A stretch of DNA of 64,000 bases, from assembly GCA_023853785.1 (NCBI GenBank), contig JAJIRX010000874.1:1-64000 (forward strand). The letters run 5' to 3'. Under the pieces are notes generated by a model, which was given only the letters and a program-made list of their open reading frames with translations, was not told the origin of the DNA and ran no database searches. Of the stretch, positions 26,948-37,817 are shown piece after piece. The translations under genes and the position numbers were made by a program. Within the stretch, counting starts at the first letter, position 1; every line of letters begins with the position of its first letter. Source of the stretch: Psilocybe azurescens (taxonomy: Eukaryota; Basidiomycota; Agaricomycetes; Agaricales; Agrocybaceae).

Positions 26948-29605
26948 GGAAAACGAAGAATGAGCGTGCGACTTGAGAGCTACCAGAGCAAATGAAAGAA
27001 ATCGACCAGCGAAATTAGAAAAAGATAGCAATGATGTAAAGATAGTCGTTTAGCACCCAATATCTGTATTCCAGTCGGTCACCATCTTGAAAATGAGATC
27101 GACGACCACCAGCTCCGTTTGATTATGGGCCGATCATGCTCGTCACTCATTGAATGAATGATCTGGAACACAAGCCTACTGTGACTCGTAGAAAGTTAGT
27201 TGTAGCTATTATCATCGCATAAGACACTGCGGTACCGCCTTTTCTTTAGCAATATTCTATTATAGATTATAGACAAGCTGTCAAAACGCCAAGCGCCGTC
27301 CTCTATAGGAAATGACACATGCCGTTGTCGCGTCTACAGAATGATAATCATGGGGATGTACTTTCGGGAATGACGGAGATTGGCAGTTCGGGAGGCTCAC
27401 CACTGTTCGGGGCGTTACAGGGTTTGAATGATGGGACAAATCGACCTTAGCGTTTGTCTTTGAAACAACCATCTGGTGATCAGATGAGGTTTATCTGTTC
27501 CGTGCTGATATGAGCTCGTCTCCAGTGTATCGCAGGGGCTTCCGAGCGATGATGGGATTCAGAGAAACTTGACGGTGTAGGCAAGAGGCGGAGGCCCTAC
27601 AATCCAAATCAAGACCAAAACTCAAGCTCAAGCGTGGCAAACAAGTTATATACATACGTTGGTTTTGGAGGTTTAGCACATCATGGTCAAATAGAACCCA
27701 TCCGCTTGCATCGAAATCTGACAAAGTTCAAACCCGGCACCGCAGTTGATGTCGCTTGATTGGTGGATCCCAACTCTCTTCCAGTTCAATCACTTCAAAA
27801 ATACAATCCGAGTGTTGTTTAGAACTGTCTACGAAATGTACTTGCAAATATCTGATTAAGGGATGATACTGATGAGCTTCACCTGCGGGCACTAGGCTCA
27901 CGCAGTTGTGCGAGCTAGCAGGAGCCACCACGGCTTCAAGCGTCAAAAGATTGTCTGGATTGACACAAAGCCGTTGGACAGTGAAGACGAACATCCGATC
28001 TCAAAGGTGAGAAGACCTCGAAGACGACCTCATGTAGTGAAGGGTTCTGACATCTGCCCGTTAATGCAGGATCCCGCTCAAGGTTTCTGAAGCGGGGCCA
28101 AGGACTTCATTCGCACAAGCACCGCATATTCTAGGCCTTCGCGGGTGACAATGTGTGAATAGAATCAAAGTTATCTATATCTATCTGAATTGCATCTAAG
28201 AAAAGAAGTAATCCATGCCAATACTGACAGAAGAAAAATGACAAACCACGGAAACATGCTGGCCACTCACTCCGCAATTGAAAGTGGATGCGTTGCTCGA
28301 GTCATTTCCTTTCCCATAGCTTATCAATAGCTGCTTTCTCAGCTCCCTGAACCCATCCGATGCTTGCTAAAACATCTCTGAAGACATTCCTATTTTTGTT
28401 GCAAACGTGGTTTTTAAGCCACGCTTTTGACCATGAGGCAAAATACATGCCATGCATCCACAGGACGACATATGCATCTCACACTCACCTGGTAGATTAT
28501 ATATTGCCATCAATCTACGGAGGTTCAAGGAGTTTTACCTGGACTAGAGAACCGAGTCCATAAAGTAAACGACAAATACAAAAAAATTCATTTTACTGAT
28601 GGGGAGCCATCTACATTTTGGCGTTAATTCCAAGCGTCGGTAGTCATTACCAGCCGTGGCATACAGTCGCTCACTCGGACGTATCGGCACGGGTCCATTT
28701 TGGGCGAGATGATGTGATACGCGAATTAATACCATCATCATGGCGCCAAAGGATTCAGCGGCCTAACTAAACCCACTAAACCCTCTTCGAACCTCTCCAA
28801 CGTCGAGTCCGGAGCACGGATTCCCGCTCAATACTCATGATCTCAGCCCAGGTCGGAATTGATTCAAACGATTCTTAGATTCTTAGTCGAAATTTCTCAA
28901 AGAGACCAGATAGCAGATAGCAAGTACTTGGAATCCATAAACATCGGCAGCAAATTGGCAGTTCATAGAATGCAAATTCAAGTACACTGTGACTGCGGTC
29001 GGCATGGGTGTAGTCGGGTAGGAATCTGAACACGTGAGTATATATGTTTAGCTCTCCGACAAGGCATCGGAAAAATGCCTAAATGGGACGGATTGATAGA
29101 TGAGGCTGTGACCAACTTTGCGCTCACTCATGCGCATAGTAACTTTTATGTCAGATTCAAGTCTCGACAAGGGATTAGGTGGCTGTAACTTGCCTAAACT
29201 AATTTTTGAGGTTTCAACTTCATCTCAACTCCTCTAGAGTATTATCCCCTTGGAATACAACTAATGACGGCCAAAGCTCTTGCGAATACTTTCTAGGGTG
29301 TGTAATAGACTTTGCTATGTTACAAAAATGATGACTCACAGGCCGCGTCGTCTTTCAGATTTCAATTCGTTGTTACATCGAATTTCGGATCGAGTCAAGA
29401 TGGTTCCGCATACCCAAAAATTGATCCACGGACCGGTGCCTTGTATACCATCATCATGGACATGTTTCATCATGATACTTGTGAGCAGAGGCTATTCATC
29501 CGCCAGGATTTGACAAGATTGCCAGTTGTTGAGATCTACCTCCACCCGCTGGACATCCGAATCTGACTCGGTCTCCAAATCCAAGGAGCGGTGTATATTA
29601 GATAC
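26948..29605. other. Mostly non-coding interval with one weak gene remnant
   Basis: Apart from the fragment at 27728-27994 nothing was recognised. The right end should hold the promoter of the adenylating enzyme gene. Confidence 0.4.
27728..27994 (-). pseudogene. Possible fragment of an F-box/LRR-type protein
   Basis: An 88-codon minus-strand frame reads PDNLLTLEAVVAPASSHN, then RYLQVHFVDSS, then IFEVIELEESWDP. The spacing and the ending resemble the C-terminal part of basidiomycete F-box proteins (the common ..ES-R-W-x-P ending). No start, no F-box motif and no splicing partner was found. Resemblance from memory only. Confidence 0.22.
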
Positions 29606-29613
29606 TATATAAG
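29606..29613 (+). promoter_or_regulatory. TATA box of the adenylating enzyme gene
   Basis: TATATAAG lies about 72 bases before the chosen ATG at 29685, a normal distance for a fungal core promoter, and is followed by a pyrimidine-rich leader (CTTCTCCCCTCTTCCCC). Confidence 0.5.
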
Positions 29614-29684
29614 GGTTCGTGAAATTTCGTCGTCTTATTCTCTTCACTTACACAATCCTTCTCCCCTCTTCCCCATCCGCTTCA

Positions 29685-31505
29685 ATGCTTAGCTCCCATC
29701 TTACACTACTGGAGTCAAGCTCTGTACAATACTCCACCGCCACCCTCTTCCGAACTCCCCAAACTGATTCTACTGGACGCGTCGAGGCATGGAAATCAAT
29801 ATCATATGAGCAATTTCATCGGGATGTTGAGCTTTTCGCGCGCCACTGGACTCGCGTATTTTCTCTTGAGCAGATACCCAAGCGCTCAGTAATTGGGATG
29901 TGGTATGTCATATTGTGATAATCTAAACTTACAAGATTTTAACTGCCGATTTAGGATCAGTGGGTTCACATACATCGATATCCTCCATATATATGGTATT
30001 TCAAGAGCAGGATATATCCCACAACTCTTCAGTCTGCGACTACCAAACCCATCTGTAATTTACGAGCTGCTACATAAAGCCAGCGCCAAAGCCCTAATTT
30101 ACGATCCAACCTTCGAATCAATATTAAACGACTGCCCAGTATCGGCGCATCGTATCCTTTCATCAGAGAGAATAGAAAACGTTGAAGAATCACTTCCAAG
30201 TATAGTGGACATCCATGAGGACGATATTGCCTTCTACTTCCACACTAGCGGGTCGACATCTGGCAGCCCAAAGCTTGTGCCTATGAGCTTTCGATGGCTG
30301 AACTCCGTAGCTGTTAAATCACATCACATCAGTATGCCGCAAAATAGAGAGCGCCAAGATGTTACAGTGGCCATGTGAGTGGTTCTTAATTACCCATGTC
30401 TTCAAAGAGCTTCTAGCTGAACTATAAGCAACAGGGGTAGCATGTGCCATATTGGTCAGACATTCAGTGAGTATTTTCTTCCTCTTGTAATAGCGGTGTC
30501 GTAATACTAAACCTTATTGCTCAGTGTTCATTGGTACTCTGCAGCATGGCTCGTGTGTAATCCAGCCGACCACTATCGCCTTCTCGTCCGAGGAGCTTAT
30601 CGATATGATCATTCGTTGTGGACTCAATCGTCTCAACCAGTTCGCCGCTTTCCTGATGAAACACTTCAGAAACGCTCGACAGGACGCTAAACTCCTTTCG
30701 ATAATGAAAAACCTGGACGATGTCCTTTACTCAGGAATGCCCCTTCCTTACGAAGATGAGCAATGGGCCCTCAAGAGCGGAATCAGACTTAGGGTGAGTT
30801 ATTTTCAGCTTGATGCTGTTTTTGGCCTAAACAAAATTTGCTCTCCAGAATCTATTCGGGAGCACAGAAATGGGTGGGATGCTTCTTGCAGGCGAACACG
30901 AGCTTAACGGAGCACTCCTACGACCTCTCCCCGGTACATCATATCGATTCGAACCAATTGAGACACCCGAAGAAGAAGGCGTCCACCAGTCCAACGCTGC
31001 TCTCTACGAGCTCGTCATTCTATCCGACTCCCCAGACTGTCCTCATCGATCACTCCGACACGCCGATGGTCACTTCCACACGGGAGATCTCTTCCAACAG
31101 ATTCTTCCCGGTTGGTGGGTTTCACGGGGACGAGACGATGACTGGATCAAGTCAGAAACGAGCCTGCGGTGCGATACCAAGGCCATTGAGGATAATGCAA
31201 GGGCTATGTGCAGTGCTCTGATTGCCGAATGCATTGTCGTTGGAAGCGGTCGTCCATCTCCGGTCATGTTTGTGGAACCTGCAGTCGAAATGGACCACAA
31301 CAAACTCAAAAAAGAAATCATCAGGAAAACCCGCCACTTCCATTCCCGACGCTATCTTCATGAGCGCATAACCTCCTCTGACATGATCGTGGTTGTCGAG
31401 CGGCAAACTCTCCCCAGGACCGCTACCAAGGGTAACATCCGCAGGAAAGCCGTCGAAGAGCACTTCCAGACAGAAATCGATCAAATATTCGGTTACTCAA
31501 GATGA
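29685..31505 (+). CDS. Stand-alone adenylating enzyme (AMP-binding, NRPS-like A domain)
   Basis: Activates a carboxylic acid as an acyl-adenylate; substrate unknown. Five exons, with introns at 29903-29954, 30375-30434, 30467-30524 and 30794-30848, all GT..AG and all restoring the frame. Motifs in order: FHTSGSTSGSPKL (A3), NLFGSTEMGG (A5), HTGDLF (A7), SRGRDDDWIK (A8) and a C-terminal Lys region PRTATKGNIRRK (A10). It is most like the A domain of fungal NRPS-like/alpha-aminoadipate-reductase-like proteins, but the protein ends right after A10, with no carrier (PCP) or reductase domain. About 530 residues. No frame breaks seen. No other biosynthetic gene is adjacent, so a metabolite cluster is not supported. 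Confidence 0.85.
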
Positions 31506-32148
31506 TCAGGAGCGTGCCTTTCCTTGTCATACGGTCGCCAAAACCTTCATTCGAACCATTCGTTTATATTTATATTTATAACTAATCCGGCTGCCTCTCA
31601 CTTATTGTACTAATACTATTCACAGTATTTACCGCACTATTCTGTCGCTATTTTTACTTTATCATTCGTATAATTTCGGATATTTCCGTGTATTTCTCTT
31701 ACCGCATTTTGTTCTTAATCCTCATTTATCCACCTGTAGCCTTAGCAGTCTATCTCTGTCTGTACAATATATCATTATATCATTTGATGCACGCTCGCTT
31801 GCAATCCAATTCTCGTTTGAGCAACGGATCAAAATAAACTCAAGTGGATGTCGCTAAAATTAGCACACGGAGCGGAATAGTATACGTTCATCATTTAACT
31901 CACGTTTTACATGGATGGACCGGGAAAGGCCAAGCTTAGGTAGACTCCTGAAAATGAATGCTGTTTCAGATAGCATAGGAATAGATGCGTTGTTAATCAA
32001 CTGAGATCAGGTCTAAACTTGGAGTCATGAAGTCTCCGATGACTTTAATTTTCCATGGACAACGAATATGTACTACCGCGACTACGCAGTCACAGATACG
32101 CAGCCCTGGCTAGCGAGCAAAGCGCCCTTCAGACTGCGCTCAGAATAG
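31506..32148. other. Convergent intergenic region
   Basis: Lies between the 3' ends of the adenylating enzyme and TDP1. T-rich, AT-rich, no gene seen; presumably contains both polyadenylation regions. Confidence 0.5.
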
Positions 32149-34640
32149 TTAATGGGATTGATGATAGACGGACTCTTCCTGTATCTGGTTAAATTGAGTT
32201 AATTTTTTCGGCAGCGTTATTGGCGACAGAACGCATCCACCGCTCACCCATGGTTCATCCCTTGACGTGTATTTCGTGGGCGGCCGTTGGAAACAAGCTA
32301 TTGAATCGGCCTCCTGAGCGTCCTTCAATAAGAAAACCACGCCAAGCTCGTAGTTGGTGATCTACAATACGTTACAGCGCGAACATGAATCGATAAAAAT
32401 GGACGATCCACGTACATTCAGCGTCGGATTAAACGACGAACCCGATAAAGTCCCCCATGCCGAGGGGGTAAAATTATGAGAACCTACATACGCCCAGCCT
32501 GCGCCAGGGTCAATCACCTCAATTTCATCATCTGTATCATCCTCTGTGTCGGACAGTTCGTTTTGTAGTTCCGATCCAGAATTTTGAAGCATGGCAATAA
32601 TCATCTGATAGGGTATGATGCAAGTGACATAACAATAGAACTATAATCTTACCTTGGAATGCATCAAAACAGGTCCAGCTTTGCTTTTAGAATCGTAAAA
32701 TGGCTTTTTGGGAAGTTCTTAGAACTCCACTGCTTTCTACGACAGAAGATGGTGCCTCCACCCTACGGGTTTTTAGATGCACGGTTGCAATTTGAGTATG
32801 AACAGCGACAGACCTGTTCTCCCATCGCACTAGCTTGAACAGTTGCTTTGGTAGGGAATACAATCTTGACAGATGGAAACGGTAATTTCTCTCGCAACTT
32901 CTTGGTTTTATCGAGCCAATCTTCGGCGCTTTCTCCCCTCGCTGACCAATGGAATTCGTTCAGCCACTGAGTCGTATAGGTACCAAGGCTGGAACCCTGT
33001 CAAACGCGACGAAAATGTCACAATAAATCGAGACGCCCCATCTAGTAAACTGACCTGACACTCTAGAATCAAATTCTTGGTAGATTTAGCTGCTCCTGTG
33101 CGCATTCCTAACTTTCGCACTACAAACATCAGTCGCGGGTGTCCATATCTACCACGGATCATCATTAAACTCGAGTGGAATGATATCAATTAACGCACTG
33201 AATTACAAGAGGCCATCCTTCATGCTTCCCAGCAATGGAAGCCACTAAATGAGCCTTGACACTTGACCAGTCCCATTTTTGACGCAATTCGTCAATATAT
33301 TTCAGGGGAAGGTCTGGATGCTATGGTTGCCATGATTAGTGGAGCGCTCCGAAGCCAGAAAACGGAGTGATACAGACGTTATCTCTTATCATTGCCGCGA
33401 GCGCTGGCTTAACATTGACAGCATAAAGAGCTCGCTGCAAGGCCGTGGGGAAATCGTCAGTAACCTTTGGATCGAGAGAAACAGGTCTTGAACGGAGAGG
33501 AATGTCCTGTAGCCAGACAGACTGCGACACAGCTGCGTTCAAAATGTGGAGTAACTTGGACGTATGAACGACATACATTTTCCATGTCGCGCCAATCATA
33601 TGCAATAAGATTCGCGGTAGATATAACAACCCGCAGTCTGCCTGTTTTGTAGAACAGCTTCAAAATGCTGAGCAGATTTCTACCATCGCCAACCAAGAAA
33701 ATATTACCAGCATGAACTACGGGGAGATCTGTCAGTTGGGATTTCGTGCGATTTATGATGATAGAAACCTTCATGTGTTGACAACCAAATCCTCCACGTA
33801 AGAAGGGGGTAGTTCTTATCCAATGAGGAAGCACATTCTTGATAGTCGCTTCACCAGATTCATCAGGTTGGGCGACCATGATGACTGGAACGGAAGGATC
33901 GAAGAATTGGTAAATCCACGGAAAATCGAGGGCGTACGAGGACATAATGGCGAAAGTCAGGTCCGATTTCTATTACTGATCTAGCTGGTTTTCCGGGCTG
34001 ATATAAATTGAAGCATACCTTGCCCAGAACCTCTGTCAATCGGAATGTTGGCTTCCCGTCCTTCCGCGGCTCAGCACTTTGTGTGGCAGTTTGACGAAGC
34101 TCGCCGTTCCAAAATACTTGTTCTATGGTAGGCACAGAGTTTGAAGTTCTAAAACTGCTGACACCGGGAATGTTAGAGCGCACATTGGACTGACTAGAAG
34201 GGTAAACCTGGTGCCTCTTGGCAGGTGGCTCCTCGTCCTCCGAATAGTCCTCGGATGCGGGCGCATCAGGTGACGGAGGCCTGAGACGCTTCTGCCGCTC
34301 ACGTCGTTCGCGTTCAAGTTGTGCTCTCTCAGATAGAAAAGTCGACACTGGGGTTCGATCCGACGGTATATTGGGGCGAGAACTGCTACCAGCCATTGGT
34401 TGCGAGCGAGATTGAGATGGGATAGTTTGATTCTGGGATGCTTTCAGCGCTTCATCGAGCTCCTGTTGAAATCGAGCCTCCTCTGTATCTTCGTCTTCGC
34501 CGCTGTCAAGGTTAACCAGGGCAGGTTGTCTAGTGGTTTCCTGTAAGCTTAACGCGATGGCCCTAGTTAACTGATCAGTAAAGGTTTTTGATAACCTGCA
34601 CATCTTAAAACCTAGCAAGGTCTTCGTCTTCGCTAGACAT
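32149..34640 (-). CDS. TDP1: Tyrosyl-DNA phosphodiesterase 1
   Basis: Nuclear DNA-repair enzyme that removes topoisomerase I peptides and other adducts from DNA 3' ends (phospholipase D superfamily). Motif HKD1 is HMKFMLLFYKTG with the distal Asn in ISTANLIAYDW; HKD2 is PVLMHSKMI with VGSHNFTPSAWG. The true start is ATG 34640 (MSSEDEDLARAIALSLQE), spliced by gttttaag..aactag inside LAR|AIAL. About ten short introns, all GT..AG, join an intact frame; stop at 32149-32151. A 9-base exon lies at 33708-33716. The N-terminus carries two ubiquitin-interacting-motif-like helices: DLARAIALSLQE and ELDEALKASQ. These fit the pattern hydrophobic-x-x-A-x-x-x-S and are followed by a disordered acidic/basic region before the catalytic part. 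Confidence 0.92.
33708..33716 (-). other. TDP1: 9-base micro-exon of TDP1
   Basis: TTCATGCTG codes Phe-Met-Leu between introns 33717-33768 (52 bases) and 33658-33707 (50 bases), both GT..AG. With it the catalytic motif reads HMK-FML-LFYKTG, matching the length of the family motif (H-x-K then five hydrophobics); without it three residues of the motif would be missing. Both introns and the exon also happen to be an open frame when unspliced (111 bases = 37 codons), so the exon is easy to miss. Confidence 0.8.
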
Positions 34641-34972
34641 TCAGTCGTGGATGGTCGATGTTCAAGATAGGGAGTTAGTAGGGAGAAACTTGAACTTGCG
34701 TGTGTGACAAATATCTGTGCCACTCTGCGCGACATTATTGATGAATCACATGACGTGACCCACCGTGATTGTGGGAAAAAATGAATCTTGGACTTTGGAC
34801 TGCTTGATAAATCAACGTTTTAACCGTTGACCTAGGCCAACTTGCTGAACTGCAGCTCTATAAATTGCGTCTCATAATACATATATATATATTAAATTAG
34901 CAAAGACACTGTAAATCTGACATATATTGACCCTGACCCCAACCGTTAGCTGATTGCGATGATATACAACTT

Positions 34973-35900
34973 TTACGCTACATTTTGCCTGTTTAGAGTG
35001 ACCGATAACGTGCCCTTGGACATGACGAAGCGATCCTTGGCGCTATCTTCCCACATAAAACCACCGGCAGTCACGTACTGTAATTCCGTCAAGACCAGAG
35101 TTTTACCTGCACAGTTGGCAGGCCCGAAGGGAAACGGTATAAAGGCCGCTAAGTCGTTGTAAGTTCATAGGGTAGACAGGCACAAATATGAGAGGTTAAT
35201 CGAGACCTGTTCCTCGCAAGAAAATATTTCGTCTATCTCTTGCCGCAATTTTGCGAGATATCCTGGAATTGCGAGCAAAAAAACGATGATGATGTTGCGG
35301 AGCACGGTCGCAGTCGTATCCGAGCTTGCGATGATAATCAAAACAAATTTTACAACGATAATGGAAAACGGGTCCGCCGTCGAATCTGGATCAATAGCGC
35401 TCAACTAGAAGTAGAAGGGTGTTCAAGAATTTACGTAGGCTGCTATGAATCCACAAATCGTACCAAGTGATAGAAGAGATCTTTTTGGTCGACTTCTTTC
35501 AAATATTGCAGTTTAGCTTGTTTGACGGCGAAGGCTGTAAAATCATGTCAAGCTTTTATCTTGTATTGAGGTCTCGTACATGAGCTTGGTCATCCAAGGA
35601 ACGTGTTGAGTAATTGACGCGGAACTATGTTAAAAATGTATTAGTTTGGACATTCTCCTTACACAAGTGCCAAATCCATGCCATGCCACAGGCAGACTAT
35701 CTTTATCGCGTCGCGCATAAGATCAAATAGGCAAAAACAGGCACCACGGATATGTTAGACTGAACACGGACTAACGCAAAAAATAGGACCGTATTTCTTG
35801 TGTAATTGACTTGTATACTTGTGCTTGCTTGCTTCGTATGCCTTGAAGGCTCCCTATAGTTTCGAGATCTTGCACAAGATGAGGAAAAGGTAACTAGCAA
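34973..35900 (-). pseudogene. Cytochrome P450 relic
   Basis: Pieces of a P450 lie in order on the minus strand. N-terminal: GAFKAYEASKHKY and LHKKYGPIFCVSP. Middle: QHVPWMTKLMYE and QAKLQYLKEVDQKDLFYHL. I-helix: LIIIASSDTTATVLRN (the A-G-x-D-T-T helix with Ser for Gly). Haem-binding loop: FPFGPANCAGK with the ligand Cys. C-terminal: GTLSVTLNR to the stop at 34973. Stop codons interrupt the N-terminal part (after KISKL and SPCSV). The region between YGPI and the I-helix, and the ExxR helix, are missing or unrecognisable. Far shorter than the usual about 500 residues, so non-functional. Confidence 0.8.
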
Positions 35901-36568
35901 GGGGATGGTACGGCGAGATTTAATAAAGGCTTATGGAGACCAGCAGAGACCCAAATTAAATGGGGTATATATGCCTGCCAGATGTCCTTTGATTCTCCAG
36001 AAAGAGCCCAGGATATAGAAATTGAGGTAGAGATAGTCAAGAGTGAGACGATTAGTTTTATAACGGATTCCGTTTCATGCTTTCTGAGCCAAAGATGAGT
36101 TATCTAAATCCATGAATGTGAGCAGACTGCCAGACAATGGCGCTAATCTTTCTGTTCAAAAGATATGTACCAAGGCAGCGGCAATATCGAAACCAACCAG
36201 CTTGGTCCTGGCGCTCCGAATCATCATCTTTGTAAGATCGGATGAGATGATTGCATACTTCAAGCTAAATTTTAGCTCGATCAATGTATCTTGTGTTGGA
36301 ATTCGAATCAATTGAGTTCTGCATTGTTGAAGTGGCTAAGCTGAGCAAAAATTGAGTGAATGTTTTTACAGAGTATAAATACCAGGAGGCGGATCGAACC
36401 GAGCCTTCTTTTAATCCGTGTTCTCGAACGCACTGTATTGGTATGTCTGGACCCAGTAGAGTCTAGATAGACACAATAATATCAACAGCCGTTTTGGGTC
36501 AGTCACCCGATTTGGGTGTTAATTTTGACAACTTCCCAATTAGGGTCTAAAATTGTGGCTATGCAAAT

Positions 36569-36590
36569 TAACACCCTAATTAGGGTGTTA
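36569..36590. repeat. Perfect 22-base palindrome of telomere-like half-sites
   Basis: Half-site TAACACCCTAA joined to its exact reverse complement. Related single half-sites lie just upstream (TTTGGGTGTTAA near 36513 and AATTAGGGTCTAA near 36538). TTAGGG/CCCTAA is the telomere unit of many fungi, here in head-to-head orientation. Confidence 0.7.
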
Positions 36591-36626
36591 AAGTGTTCCA
36601 GACACGGCTCCAGAGCCATAATACTC

Positions 36627-36745
36627 AGTCAGAAAGAATAAAGCGACTGCATTCATATGTACCTAGATAGATACGACAATATCTACAAGATATGGTACTA
36701 CATTTGAATAAGAATGCATACCTTAGTCAGAAAGAATAAAGCGAC
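36627..36745. repeat. 21-base direct repeat, two copies
   Basis: AGTCAGAAAGAATAAAGCGA followed by C occurs at 36627-36647 and again at 36725-36745. A related CTAGATAGA segment also occurs twice nearby (around 36461 and 36662). Looks like an old tandem duplication of about 98 bp. Confidence 0.6.
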
Positions 36746-37817
36746 AGGTATTTCTAAATACTGAGGAAAGTATATATACTTTCCCCATGATAAAGGGTTC
36801 ATGGGGTACATAAGACAAAGGGATACTTAGAGATGATGAAAGATGCGAAAGAGGCTCAAGTTGGTTTGCGTCTAAACCGCCTTTGTTATGTCGGTGCGCT
36901 CTCAACAACATTGAACCCGTCAAGTTGATTAGTATCTGCTGGTAATCCCGTTATGCGCCAAATCCCACCATAATGCACTGCAAATTAACCCGGCAGACTA
37001 TAGACAGTTCTCGTCTAGTGGTTTTTCCATGAAGTAAGGAGTAACATGTAAGAATTAATGTACTCGTCCCAGCCTCTGCATTCTCACCGATATTCAGGGA
37101 AGACTAAATTGTCATGGCAATCACTTATTTAGAACAAAAGATAGCAGAGTTCCGGGGAGCACTATGATGTATGCATAAGCTTACTTCTTATCAATGATAC
37201 AAGTACAGTGGTACAATGGAATGATTTAGTAAGTTACCAAGTACAGGTACCGATCGAATTGTTACCATTACAATCGGCACTGCCTGCGTAATAGTGTGTC
37301 GAATCACCAATACAAGCCTGGTATCCATCGCGTGTGGTAAGAGATCGAAGTAAAATCCTAAGTGATCATTGGCGGCCATATAAATGCGATTTTTCCTACT
37401 AGAATCTATGCACTGACACGCAGAGAATGGTAGATAATACACAAAGGAAAGAGATATAATCACGAAGCGATTGAACTTGAATCCGGGAAAGGTAAAGATT
37501 GTCGTTAAGCAGTACATAGATCCGATGTTCTACAATTGGGGTTCGAACATTCAAGAACCAACCACGAGGTGGCTCCTGAAAATACAGATAGATATGAAGG
37601 AAAACATATCGAAGAAGGGACATGAGCGAGAAATGGAGCAAATACAAAGAGAGGAATAACGAGGGTGGGGCGCCAGATAGAAATGAATATGGCAGCATGA
37701 CCATTAGTCGATAGGAAACCCAGCCAATGAGAGACGTGAGAGACGGAATAATAAAATAGAGGGAGAAATAAGAAAATGGAGTGGCATAGTGCATACGCTT
37801 GCATTCCAGCTTTTGGT

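Larger units (their letters stand above)
35901..37817. other. Intergenic with short repeats
   Basis: No gene recognised. Contains a telomere-like palindrome (36569-36590), a 21-base direct repeat, and a TATAAATA sequence at about 36374 without an obvious gene behind it. Confidence 0.4.

Noticed and set aside
31621..32148. AT-rich tract as an insertion
   Set aside because: Composition fits a normal convergent 3' intergenic region; no repeats or target duplications seen.
36360..36425. tRNA on the minus strand (GGTTCGATCC box B-like)
   Set aside because: D-arm and anticodon stem cannot be drawn; only the T-loop-like decamer is present.
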